Below are positions 10,667 to 21,969 of a DNA stretch of 64,000 nucleotides, piece by piece; position 1 is the first letter of the stretch; every line of letters starts with the position of its first letter. A program made the position numbers and the translations under genes. The stretch is from assembly GCA_037043015.1 (NCBI GenBank), contig CM073324.1:16768597-16832596 (forward strand), given 5' to 3'. Source of the stretch: Bryum argenteum (lineage: Eukaryota > Streptophyta > Bryopsida > Bryales > Bryaceae). Below the pieces are notes generated by a model. The model did no database searches. It was given only the letters and a program-made list of their open reading frames with translations, and was not told where the DNA came from.

Positions 10667-13600
10667 ATGGCGTACCGGACGAAGTTGTATTCCCTCGAAG
10701 GCGAATCCGATAAGCCGAAGTGGGTTGGGCCAATAGATGCGGATCGGGGGGAGTCCTATTCAAAGCTGCGGTTGAGGTTAGAAGAGTGGACTGTTTTCCA
10801 ATGGAAGTTCAATTTTTGGGATGATGAAGAAAAATGCCGCTTAAATCAAGTGTTGGAGCGTTTAAACACAATCCAAGACACGGTTTATGTTATCAAATCT
10901 GATGATGAAGAACCTTCCTATAAAAGACAACGTCTTCCTAATGATGTAGTTTTGGATTCGATCGAAGGCCTTGTCAATGGGCAGGGAAGCGAGGGGCCTC
11001 GGGATTCAAGCCTCGGGATTCAAGCCTCGGGGAACACATCGTGGATCCAATTGGCTTCTCACAAATTGGTGCGTGTACAAGTAATGTTGAATCAAGTAGA
11101 GAAGTCCATTTAAAGTCCACTCTCCTGCCCCCGGAGATTATGGACAAATACCAGAGAGGCGAAGAAAAGTTGCGGAAGGAGCTAGGGCTCATCTCTCTCG
11201 AAGATCACATGTGGTGCCTAAAGTCATGGGACAAGGATGGGGTTGCGGTTGTGAAGTTGTTTTGTGAAGAGTGCAGCAAAGATTGCGGAGGAAATTCTGG
11301 TGATCATTCCAAGATCATGATCAACAACCTCTTTTCCAATTTCAGGAAAAGCCACCTCATAAGCAACCAACACGTTCGAAATTGGTGCCGAAGGAAGGGG
11401 GTTAATTTTAGTGATCATCCAAAATCCCTTTCAACAAAGACTCGACCAATTGTGATGACAGTCACTGATCACAAGAAAGCAGTGTGTGATGGCCTTCAGA
11501 TTTTGCAGATGGTGAACAAGGAGGTTGCAGTTGGAGGAGGAAAAGAGCCCTTCCACCATGTTGGAGATCCTAATGCAAATGATTTGAAGAGTTTCTGGTA
11601 CAAGGTGCGATGCCACTTTTGTGGGGACTTGCTCCAACTTTGCCCACCGAAAAAAAACTTGGAGGCTAACCTTCGAAATCATCTCGGGGGAACAAAGCAC
11701 GCGATGGTAGTAGAGAAGTCAGCCAAGGCAAAATCCGGTACATGTGCTTTACTAACCGGGAAGAGGGGTCGACCAAGCAGCAAGACATCCTCATCTACGA
11801 GTACCCACAATCAGAAGGACTTACACCACTTTGGATTTAGTAACTCGGAGAACGATTGCGAGCCAGGTGAGAACAATTCTATCTCTCAAACTAATTTAAT
11901 TGCACTCCTTTGTTGGGGGTTTCGAGATGCTCATTGTTTGTACAATGGAAAATCGTATGCTATTAGAGATTTATTGAATGATTCCCACGTTGGCTCCCAG
12001 TGGTATCCCGAACCCAACTTGAAATGTACAATGACGGTTGAAGGTGAGTTGAAAGAAGTCTGTGGGGCTTTTCGTCATAGAGGGTGTGTTCGATTGTCAA
12101 GCTCTCGTGAACCCTTCCCGAACTTGACTTGTTCAATTTGTGCGAGAATACCGCAAGAGAAGGATTTCCGAATGAGGGTAGTTAGAGAAGATCGGTCTTT
12201 AGTGAAAAGGGGGAGCAGGTGTACCGGTCTAGGTAGGAGGTTAGGTTATTTGACGCAAGGAGAACTCCATGGTCATAGTCAACAAGTGTCTAAAAAATGG
12301 CGCTTAGAACGAATGTGTCATTGGGCCGCAAAGCAACGAATTGTCCAGTTGAAGGTGAAGAGACCGACACTTAGGGAAGCATCCAGAATGGCATCTCAAG
12401 ATCATAATGTTTTAAAGTTTTGTACTAATATTATAGCAGCACATCGTTCGGGTGCATTTGGTGGTAGGCCTGCATTGTGGGATTTTATGAACGATGTGGT
12501 CGGGAACCTGAATCGTAAGAAAAGTGGGTACCGGTTTTCTACTAACAGCAAGTCGTTTGCTCAAGCTATGAAGATTTATGGAGGGCGTAGGATGGTAGAC
12601 TTGTTTAGTTTGAACTTTGCTGGCCCCACGTTGTCCACAGTAAAAAGGGATAATAGAAAGGGGGTACAGTTTGTACCCGGTGAACATGCGTCTATATTTA
12701 AGTCTGTGGCAGAAATTTATCGAGAGGCAAAAATTGCCCACGGAATCATAGGTCCAATTCCAGTTATAATCGCCGAAGATGAAACAAAAGTCCGCGCTAG
12801 AGTGACTTGGGAAGCGAAGTTTGACACGCTGGCTGGATTTTGTGGTCATCAGAATGATCATAAATGCATCTCAGATTATAAACCTACCGTAGGGATTGGT
12901 GATGAGGGATATAATAAAGTGGTGGATGCGTTTCGAACTGATAAGGTGGGGGGTTTTGCCAGGGTGCTAGTGGTAAACCCACTCCATGAGAAACTGCCCC
13001 GCCTTGTCCTTTGCGTAAATTGTACCTGTAACTGTTTCGATGCAGCTTGGGTGCGGAATCAATGGACTATAGTAGAGTCTTTGTGGAAAAAGGAGTGTGT
13101 AAACATTGTTGGTCCAATTGTAGGACACGCTTCTGATGGTGATAGTAGACGTAGGCAACTAATGTTGCAGGATTATAAGGGCACTATTGGCTCTCGATTG
13201 AAGATTGACTGGGAAGGCTGGATTTTATCTGCTAGCTTAGATTCAATAGGAAATGCTTCGGGTCTTCATGACCAAGACTATATCCATAATGGAAAAAAAT
13301 TAATAAATCCACTTGACTCTTCAGTTCGGACTCTCTATCTAGGTCAAGATATATGTTGTCTTGAGCACATTGGATTAGTGTACAACAAATACACATACGA
13401 TCAACATGGCTTGAAACTAGAAGATGTACAAAGGACTGATAGACAAAATTGGGCGTCTGCCCAACGGATATGTCAGCGCAAAGTACGACAATGCCTTCAT
13501 GATCTAAGAACTTCAGTTGATGTCCATAGTGAGCGTACCCTAGGTACAGAGATGTATTTAGAAATATGCTCTGATTATATCGATATGTTTTGTTCACCTT

Positions 13601-15153
13601 CTCTTGATTTACGAGGACGATTGGTACTTGCGTCTAAGGTATCATTTTTTTTTCGTTTATGGAAACTATGGTTTCACCATGGCTACCACTCGAGTGGTGG
13701 AAATTCTAAACCTCTAACCGAGACGGAACACTTTGTGAGTCAACAATGCTTTTTAGACATACAAATGTCTTGCCACTTTGTGGTACTTTTAATTGTGCAC
13801 TTTCGGGATATGTATCCGAATCTGGCAGTGCCCTTACACTTGACAGGGTCAGATTTGTGTGAAATATTTTTTTCAAAAATTGGAGGAATGGTTGGATTAG
13901 AACGGGCCTACGACTTTCACGAACTCGTGAGTACTGCTAATACGTTGAATCAACTAGCGGGAATTGAGTATGGAGAAAACGGACTCAAGTTCGGCCGCAT
14001 GCACAAAAAGATGATGAACATGTGGGCCCAACTGCACCCTCTCGGTGATGGGGAGGACCCTTGTGACCTTGGTGATTATTCTTCCATCGCGTTTGATGCT
14101 GATGTAGTCGCTGCTATGAAAGAAGGTTTGAAGGAAGCACAGAAAGTGCTTCGGGTCTTAAATATGGCGCCCTCGGTCCACGCTCGCGAAAAAGAATGGT
14201 TTTTAAAACCATGGAACTTAGAGCGGTTGGATCCAAAGCATTTTGCATACAAGCCGACAAGATGCCTTGTGCCCGGAGAAGATGGGGATTCAGAGGTGCT
14301 CCGCCAGTGCATTTCAAATGCCCCAACATGTGTCGAGAATCCGGACATAGACATGTTCCCTCTCGAAATAATGGAAGACGAGATTGTTGATGATTACGTG
14401 GATGAAGTTGGCGAAGTTGAAGATGAGGTTCGTGATGTCCTACGAGAGATGCTGGACGTACATGATGACCAAGTTCCGGCAACACTAGTTCAACAGAAGA
14501 TCTCGTCAATTGTGACTTACGAAGGCCACTCGATTTACAAGTCAACATTGGTCTCTCAACTGAATGGAAATCCATTCTTGTCAAAGGATAGATTAACCCG
14601 GGTGAGAAATTCTATATACTTCAATAATAGCGACGATTATTTAACTGCTGCATCGTCTTCTACAACTATGTTGTTGGGTCTTGGATCGGACGTCGGTGTT
14701 TACTTCAAACAACAAACTAGCACAACGCTCACCTCCGCCGTGAAGGCTGCCCAAAAGAGAACAAGGGCCAATCTCCTTAAGGACGGTAGAGCCATAAGTT
14801 GTGTGAGTGGGGGGGATGAGGGAAAATGGATGCTTGGCCGTGTGCAGAAAATCAGAAGGCGGTCAGGAACGAAGTGGGGACTTTCAAGGCAACCCATCGA
14901 CCTCCAAAACAAGCCACAGGTGAAGCATGGTAAGAAAGGGTACTCCCAACCCACTCTCATGGTTTTGTTGCAATGGTTTATTAGCGCACCCGGGAGGTTC
15001 AAATTCAAATACGAGCACACGGATTGTTTTTGGATAGATGTTGAGGCTATTATTTCAACAGTCACTTTAAGTAGGGACCCTTTGACTAAGGTGTATGAGA
15101 TTGATCATGTAGATGGGATGGCTCTGGATGAATTTGTTGCTAAACAGACTTAG
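10667..15153 (+). CDS. Transposase-like protein (zinc fingers, AT-hook, candidate DDE core) with one frameshift
   Basis: A first frame starts with ATG at 10667 (MAYRTKLYSLEG) and a second runs open from 10945 to 15153. They overlap where a 14-bp segment, GGGATTCAAGCCTC, is present twice in tandem (about 11001-11028). Removing one copy would put both in one frame of about 1,490 codons, so this copy is probably a recent one-hit mutant. Residues are counted from the GTG at 11041: C75/C78 with H105/H111 and C191/C194 with H214/H220 look like BED-type DNA-binding fingers; 241-248 KRGRPSSK is an AT-hook; a Cys cluster CVNCTCNCF lies at 658-666. Candidate acidic catalytic residues are D580 in EDETKV, D699/D701 in HASDGDSRRR and E941 in GSDLCEIFFSKIGG. 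I recall similar uncharacterised proteins scattered in plants and animals but cannot name the superfamily. KDZ-type or P-like elements are alternatives I could not confirm. Confidence 0.65.
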
Positions 15154-16194
15154 CAATACTGTTTTTGTGTGTCTTTCCTACAAAGCACTTTGGTTTGATT
15201 TAAATGATATTCAGAAGGCATTAAGAAGAAATTTCTTTTTTTCCTTTTATCCTTTTTTTTTCTTTTTTTTGGTCTTGTTTTGGACTTTGCAGGTTACCAT
15301 GTGACATCAATTTGCAAGATGGTGTCGCCGCTACTAACCACCTCCTCTAGAGTGTGGCAATGAAGAAGCTGGAGTGCAAGTCTTGGAGAAGGTTTGCGGA
15401 TAGCTTGTTGAAGGCTATGATGATGAAGTTGGGGCGCTGGGACGTAACAAATATCAAAGGCATGCATTATTTGCTGCAACTCCTGAAGAAAAGGCTGGAT
15501 TTGTAACATTGGTTTGATTTACTATTGATACGCCATCGGGAAAAGCCACTGCCCTTTTTAATACAAGCTCTGGTGCTCTAGAGGTACTCTATACATCAAT
15601 TTTATTTAAGCTCTTGCTTCTTTGTAATTTCACATTTTACAAATGTTAGAGACTAATGAGCACTATGGAGAATTTTAGGTGAAACCAGAGGAGAGTGTGC
15701 TTCTCGTGGTTTTGTTGTCGACAGTCATTTCAATCTCTCTTGTGGACATGCAGTGTAATAGTCGGCCTCCAATGTTCAAAGCTGGACAAAGGAAATCACG
15801 AGCGAGTGGGACTTAGTGGGGTATGGGTCCAATCTATTTCCATGTCATATTTTGTACAACCAGCCAGAATATCCGCTATGTTTTAATCTTGTTTTCTTGC
15901 GTCATTGCGTTTTATAAGTTTCTTGAGGCCTTTGTGAATTGACGATTCACAGGTGTGCTGTAATATTTGAAAGTCAAGCCAGCGAAAAGAGCGACATTGC
16001 AAGGAAGTTGGCACTATATGACTTGCTAAACTATCACTATTGGTGGAACATGCCCTTTTTATTCTGGTGTTCCAGTTTCTAAAAAGATGCTTCCCTTTTG
16101 AGTGACGTTACAGCTTATCAATATGCTTGATTGTAATGTCTCGCATGAGTGTTTTTACAACCTAGAAATTGTTTGGAAACATGAACATGACATC
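15154..16194 (+). other. 3' non-coding part of the transposon
   Basis: T-rich just after the stop (15230-15275). Short ORFs have no recognisable product. It may hold a 3' UTR or decayed coding sequence. Confidence 0.35.
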
Positions 16195-16434
16195 TTTCAT
16201 TTGATATGAACAGTTTTGCTAGTGTTTTTAAATGCTAGAAACAATTTCTCAAGATAAATTAGAGGATTTTTGGCTTTCATTTGATTTGAACAGTTTTGCT
16301 AGTGTATTTAATTGCTAGAAACAATTTTTCAAGATAAATCAGAGGATTTTTGGTTTTTATTTGATATGAAGAGTTTTCCTAGTGTATTTATGTGCTAGAA
16401 GAAATTTCTCAAGATAAATTAGAGGAGTTTTGGT
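16195..16434 (+). repeat. Three 80-bp tandem repeats inside the transposon
   Basis: Units start at 16195, 16275 and 16355, each beginning TTTCATTTGATATGAA (or a variant), passing through CTAGTGTATTTA and CTAGAAACAATTTCTCAAG and ending AGAGGATTTTTGG. Substitutions between units are few. Confidence 0.85.
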
Positions 16435-16937
16435 TGGTCTTGTGTGTTTGCTTCAAGCAAGATGTCTTTGTATTAACTCTATACCCTTCTACATTATTGC
16501 ATGGACCCTCTTTTTGCTTGCTTTGTTGTTGGTGTGTTAATTGTTTTTGTTTTGTAACACTCATTATTGTTGTCTTTAATTGTGCGTGTAACTTGATTGA
16601 GGAACAAGGGGCTGATTTTTTTGTTTCAAATTGTTTATGAACACGCTTAATGTAAAACCTTGATGTGTCTTGGATTTTGGTGACTTAGTACTCTAAACGC
16701 TCCTGAACCCTTTGGAGAAAAATTAAATAATTATAATGAACATACCCAGCTTTAAATTAGAGCTTCATCAAAATTAAAAGTAATTATAGGGTCATTTAAA
16801 AAACACGAAATTCGAAAATTATATAATAATATAGTGCAAAAAATTAAGAATGGATAATTAAATACCCCTTGAATAAATACCTTTGTCACGCAGGTGTATA
16901 TGTATATACATGTCTAGTGAACTCCCCGAGTAATATT

Positions 16938-17609
16938 GACTTTATTAGATATTCATTTAATTTTTTATTTGCTTATCGTACGTCCAAGCATACAATTCTG
17001 TACATGTTGTTGTAAATACATGACTGTCCAACTGCATGGACAATATATTGTATTGTTCTTAGTCTTTTGTAATGTTCTTAGTCTTTTGCAAAAGCTTGTG
17101 TAGCATTCTAGCTAGCGTCATGCCCATACATTAGAATAAATAATCTATCCAAAGCCAAAAATTGGAGCAAACCAAGTAGTGAAGTAAACATGTGCCCAAA
17201 CCTTCTATCTTACAAAAGTTTTAATCCTAAATTCAATATTAATATATTTTACTTTTGTTCATTTTTATTTATTACCATCAATGTCGAAGCAATCTTGTAA
17301 TGTAACTTTTACACTCTATCCGAAATTATAATAATATGCATAATGAGATCAATAATGACAAATGCTTGTAGTAATAACCTATACATTAATAACATGGAGA
17401 TTAATCTTATATTTTAAAAAATTGTTATGATTATACTAATCATACCAACACTTATTGCAGCAATAAGAGATATATTGAGAATGTTGAATTTTTCTAAGAA
17501 AGGTAGGTATAGCATAATTCTATCTATGATGAACAAATTTGAAAAATTTCTAACATTTATTTCTTCGCAAAAAATTTAAGTTTATATTTCTCCTAAGTAT
17601 TCTATAATA
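16938..17609. other. AT-rich spacer right of the transposon
   Basis: No ORF, no RNA gene and no clear repeat except a short TAGTCTTTTGTAATGTTCT/TAGTCTTTTGCAA doublet near 17060-17090. Confidence 0.45.
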
Positions 17610-18215
17610 TTTACATTCTTAAGTCAAGGATTTAGTGGTGAGCGTTGTTTCTTTTTTCAGCCATTTCTAGTAGTGTGTGTGCTTCATGTAGTAGTGTTTG
17701 ATTGTTATAAGTGTATTATATTAGTTTGGTATAGTATTGTGAGAGTTTGTGGTAAGAGTGTCATGTATATACATTTTAGAGTTTAGTAGGAGAATCAGGC
17801 GACCATATCAAAATCCCCACATGTATATATAGAAATAGAGTGAACGAAATTGCAAATTTAGAGGAGGACAAGATTGCAAAGGGGGTGGACACGATCTAAT
17901 AAGAGACTTAGGTGCATTGTCAACATCCTCTTAAGTATGGACTTTTAAGTTCTCTAATTTCTATATATTTTTTGAGTTACGGAACATATTTATGGTGACA
18001 AGATTGAACATAATTGTGATCCTTTCAAAAGAATAAGATCCAAAATCAATCCTTTTCTTGTACTCAACTACAAACTACAAACATTATATTAGCAAGGGTA
18101 GGTAAAATGGATATTCTATTCACATGAGTCTTAACATTATTGGTCAAGAAATCAATTTCTTAATATCAACCATAATAATCACATAAGCTAAGACTATTCT
18201 TAATCCTTGTTGTCT
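17610..18215 (+). repeat. Dispersed repeat family 1, copy C
   Basis: Matches copy A over its whole length in the same orientation, from CTTAAGTCAAGGATTTAGTG to ATCAACCATAATAATCACAT. The adjacent GC-rich minisatellite is missing on the left here. Confidence 0.75.
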
Positions 18216-18800
18216 AGTGAGGAACTTATTTGTGACCCTCAATTGTCTCTAAATAGTCGTTAAAACACCTCTCAAGAACAATATATCTAAACAATTGTTC
18301 ACTAACACTACTTGGAACACCCATTCAAAAATATCAAAAGAGCCAATCAAAACAATTGCCCTTTGATATTTGGGAACAACCATCCAAAACTATTTGAGAT
18401 CATAAATGGTCTACATGTGTAGAAGTCTCAAAAGATACCACAGAAGTCAAGTGTTATTACAAGATAAAAATGATATTATAGACGACAAGGAGTAATGTTA
18501 GAAAACGTGTTGGTTTAGAGGCATAATTTCACAAACAATTTTTCGCAAACATTGACTTTCAACATTAGAACAGCCGTTGAAAAATATCAAATTGGCTGTC
18601 TAAAACGATTGCCCTCTGATGTTCATGAACGACCATTCGAAAAAAATTGAGATCGTAAACAGTCAAAATGTCAACTTTCGAGAAATCTTCAAAGATATTA
18701 TAGAAGTCTAATGTTGTTACAAAATAAAAATAATATTATAAAGGACAAGGAGTGATCTTAAAAAACTTGTTGTTTTGGAGGCATAACTAGATATGCATCT
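18216..18800 (-). repeat. Dispersed repeat family 2, copy 2 (two tandem ~300-bp units)
   Basis: Two consecutive units (about 18216-18530 and 18530-18800) share GATATTTGGGAACAACCAT/GATGTTCATGAACGACCAT, GAGATC(A/G)TAAA and GACAAGGAGTGAT, and both end TTTGGAGGCATAA. On the minus strand they match 31459-31790. Confidence 0.65.
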
Positions 18801-20903
18801 AAAATTGCTTGTTACCAAATGAAGACGTGAAACTCAAGAGAAGCATATTGACCTTCGCAACCTCCTTGCTTTTGTCCATTGTTTTTGAAATTAGGCACTT
18901 CGATGAAATTCTCACCTCATGAATATACTAAAATATGATTGGCCTCCAATTTGACAATAAAAAGACTTGTTTCTATTTAAAGACTTCCAACTAAAATTCA
19001 CAAACCACTTAAAGTTTTCTATAATGCAAACTAGAAGTAGAGTCACCAAAGTTCTGCTTTATGAAATCAAACATCAAAAACATTCCAATTATAACATTTC
19101 AAAGTTTTACATTACCCAAAAATAGACATTTGGTTTCTAATGTTTTTCTTATAGAACTGCTCCATTCATATGATTGGTTAATTAAAAATTGGAATCTAGC
19201 CCTATTTAACCCCTAAAGTATCAAGTAGGCCAAATATGGTCATTTTGACTTTGGTGAGTAGCCTCTGACTTACTATAATTAGCTCAAATGAAGTTAAAAC
19301 CTTTTGCAACTCTAGACTTTTCTTATACCTTTCCAACAAGACCATTCATGCCTCAATATTCCTCATAGGGTAGGAGATATTTACCTTCAAAGTTTGAGAA
19401 CACTATTAGGGCATGCTGAAATCTCCCCAAAAGTGCAACATATCCCTCTACATTCTCAACATTATGCCTGAAAACAATCTGATCCCAATAACTTCGAAAG
19501 TTCACCAAAATTTGAGATTTTACTTTTTTTCAAATTAAAGTTTGTGTGTGTGAAGAACGTACGGAGGAATGTTTGCACTATATGGATTTTCTGAATCATA
19601 AATCTTACATGCCTTTTTAACTATCGAAATTGGACTTTGGTATTTGAATTTTAGTATACCCCCATGTGGAAGATCAGCTTTTCTCCATGTTTTTACGTTG
19701 CACGAGGGTAAAACACCTATGGACATCATGATCTCACAAATGGTGTGGAGTTTTAGTTTGAGATTTGGTGCATATGATCATGAAAAAGTTTGGTACTAGA
19801 TACTACAATTACAATCAAAAATTTCAATTCCAAAGTGAAAAATCTTAGCTTGCATTGAAAGAGGGCGGATTTGGGGATAAAGTGTTGAAAATAGCCCTCG
19901 TAGCTTTAGGAGATAAGTGTGCAGTTTTATATAAATTCAAATGAAGTTCCATAAATTCTATATGACTTGTGACTCACCATATCTTCAATAATGGGTTTTT
20001 AGAGTTTTAATACATGTTGATTTTAGTTATGAAGACCCTTCAAAGTTTTCATAAATGATCGATAGGGCGAATAAAAACTAACCTCTCAAGGCACAAGGAG
20101 GTAGCAACCTTCAACTTTCTTCCAATGAGCAAGTTTGTTGAATTAATTTTCAAATTCTTCAAAGGATGAACTACAAAATTGCAAGTATGGAGTCTTAAAG
20201 AGCTCTAGTATGAAAAGTTTTTTAAAAAATACAAATTTTTTCAGTATGGATTCAAAGATCCAATAATGTTAGAGATCCGGCTCTTGAATAAATTCTGAGC
20301 AGCTGATTTTGACCATGCACTACGACTTCATATTCGGACAAAAATCAGGCCTTTCTCAAACATATGTTTACGTATAGAGTTACCTACCATTCATCTATTC
20401 ATTTAATAATCTAAACAAGTTCAAAATTATGGACGACCCCCAAGGGTCCCTTTTTGTTGACTTGCACTTTGGCACATAGTGAACTAATAAATGGCTAGAT
20501 ACAAGCATATGTAGAAATATAAATACCTCGAGACTGTTAAAAATAGGGTTTGACAAAATGAATCACAAATGACTCTCACCATATTCCAAAATATTGATGG
20601 TGGGCACTTTGGGGGGCTACTAACAATATGTCATTACTTCGAGCTAATTATCCCGTACAACGACCTCCAAATTACTATTGAAAAAGATTTTGCCTTGCTT
20701 CTCCTTCGAGGTTCCAAAAATTAAACTACAGACCAAATGAAGACTTGTAAATTGCAATTTTTAATAGTCAACCCACCAAAAAAATTCTCCATGTAACTTC
20801 TTGTTGTCAAAGGTCTCATTAGTTTTGTCAAGACTCTCAATTATCCACAAAATGGTCGTATTGACTAATAGGGGTTAAGACTGCTCTCAAGTATAAAACA
20901 GGA
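18801..20903. other. Long spacer without recognisable genes
   Basis: About 2.1 kb, roughly 35% GC. No ORF above 64 codons and no alignable domain was noticed. It looks like decayed transposon or intergenic DNA. Confidence 0.45.
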
Positions 20904-21006
20904 GCTCCAATTCCCCCTTGTCCGGTGGACATCAGGTTATTAGCATAACAAACGAACACTTCATTCATGCCAGCCCCTTAGAATGGGACCGGAGTTTCTA
21001 CCTATC
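20904..21006 (+). mobile_element. Truncated copy of the SINE-like retroposon
   Basis: The 103 bp match the 3' end of the element at 3312-3603 and end with CCTATCTAT. They are flanked by TATAAAACAGGA (20892-20903) and TATAAAGCAGGA (21007-21018), a 12-bp target duplication with one change. This independent insertion confirms the 3' boundary of the family. Confidence 0.6.
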
Positions 21007-21307
21007 TATAAAGCAGGAAGGAAGAAAATCTATGCAGATTAGCACATAAGAAAATCATGCACGAGGTAGAACTCCACTGATCACAAAGAAATCAGTAAAA
21101 GCAATCTTTACGTTGAGCGCTACTTGAAATTTGTGATCGATTTGCGGCTTCAAACTGATTTTGAAACATCGATACTATCAATGTATTCCAACAAAAGTCT
21201 GATTTTGGAAACTCGAGCTCAGAAACCCTAATTAGCCATCATGCACAATGGAGAACTCGATCGAATACCACAAAATCTATACTACATAATCAACGAAAGC
21301 ACGCTCT

Positions 21308-21841
21308 TTAAGAGCCTGGAATCGAAGATATTGGAATCGAAGCGGCTTCAAATTCACGGCAAACTTGCCGCTCTAATTCCTCAAGCTCACTCTTCCGATC
21401 ACGAGGATTATTCTCACTCTGCCAAACTCCAGAATCATTCGCTTCCGGGGCGCGACTAATCCCAACAACAATTAGGGTTTCATCGGAAAGATCGCGGTAG
21501 AACGACCGCTGCGCATCGGTGGAAGAGAATCGTTGCGTTGAAATCGCGAGCTTGTCCAAGCGGTCGCGAGATTCTTCATCGCCGATGAGAGCGGATTTCA
21601 ATGAGGCTGGGAGTGCGGCGAATGCAGTGCAGAGGCCACGAGCTACGCCCCAGTTGAACCCCGGAGTGGTGGACGAGGCGTAGCCCGTGTTGAAACCCTC
21701 TTGGACTGAGGAATTCTTGCCTGCTTCCACTCCGTCCCTGTATCCCAGCGTGTGGAATTGCGTCTGGCGGGCTTGCCATTCTTGCTGAAGCTCTCCCTCC
21801 TCCTCTGAGCCCCAGATATCTTCGTCTTCGCGCATCGTCAC
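21308..21841 (-). CDS. Yae1-domain protein (Fe-S protein maturation adaptor type)
   Basis: The intronless 177-codon frame contains GYRDGVEAGKNSSVQEGF at residues 33-50, continuing NTGY and GFNWGVARG (61-69). This is the spaced-glycine (deca-GX3) signature of the Yae1 N-terminal family. In yeast, Yae1 with Lto1 links the cytosolic Fe-S targeting complex to the ABC protein Rli1/ABCE1. Plant members are poorly studied, so that role is inferred from the family. The N-terminus is acidic with a WQARQTQFHTLGYRDG stretch as in plant relatives. The C-terminal half (after about 90) is low in recognisable motifs and ends SIPGS. The first Met (21841) is preceded within 50-130 bp by a tandem repeat in the presumed leader; MREDED two codons later is an equally possible start. 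Confidence 0.75.
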   Translation of the reverse strand: MTMREDEDIWGSEEEGELQQEWQARQTQFHTLGYRDGVEAGKNSSVQEGFNTGYASSTTPGFNWGVARGLCTAFAALPASLKSALIGDEESRDRLDKLAISTQRFSSTDAQRSFYRDLSDETLIVVGISRAPEANDSGVWQSENNPRDRKSELEELERQVCREFEAASIPISSIPGS

Positions 21842-21891
21842 CGGATATGGAATGGAAATTGAGAGCGTGGAATCCGAAGTAAGAGCTTTAA

Positions 21892-21968
21892 ATCAGGATT
21901 GCGAGCTGAAAGCAGAACTGAAAGCAGAACAGGATTGCGAGCTGAAAGCAGAACTGAAAGCAGAACAG
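21892..21968. repeat. Short tandem repeat in the Yae1-type gene leader
   Basis: AGGATTGCGAGCTGAAAGC followed by AGAACTGAAAGCAGAAC occurs twice in tandem (about 38-bp period), each copy itself holding a doubled GAACTGAAAGCA word. Confidence 0.8.
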
Positions 21969-21969
21969 T

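Larger units (their letters stand above)
9151..16937 (+). mobile_element. Unclassified DNA transposon, ~7.8 kb, with short terminal inverted repeats
   Basis: The sequence AATATT-(G/A)-CTCGGGGAGTTCACT at 9152-9173 returns inverted at 16916-16937 (21 of 22 positions identical), bracketing the transposase-like frames on the plus strand. The base triplet GAC sits immediately outside both ends (9148-9150 and 16938-16940), a possible 3-bp target duplication. Because AATATT is a palindrome, it could itself be the duplicated target instead, leaving termini of CTCGGGGAGTTCACT. The 5' part (9180-10660) is AT-rich non-coding with a thrice-used TATTCGAGGCT word (about 9850, 9978 and 10290). The 3' part holds an 80-bp tandem triplication. 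The termini do not match CACTA, hAT, Mutator, PIF/Harbinger or Tc1/mariner ends I know. Confidence 0.7.

Noticed and set aside
14114-14584. Minus-strand 156-codon frame within the transposase
   Set aside because: Shadow of the long transposase frame.
9151-16937. Reading the large ORF as a domesticated host gene
   Set aside because: The inverted termini on both sides and the GAC flanks favour a transposon; domestication is not excluded but has no positive evidence here.
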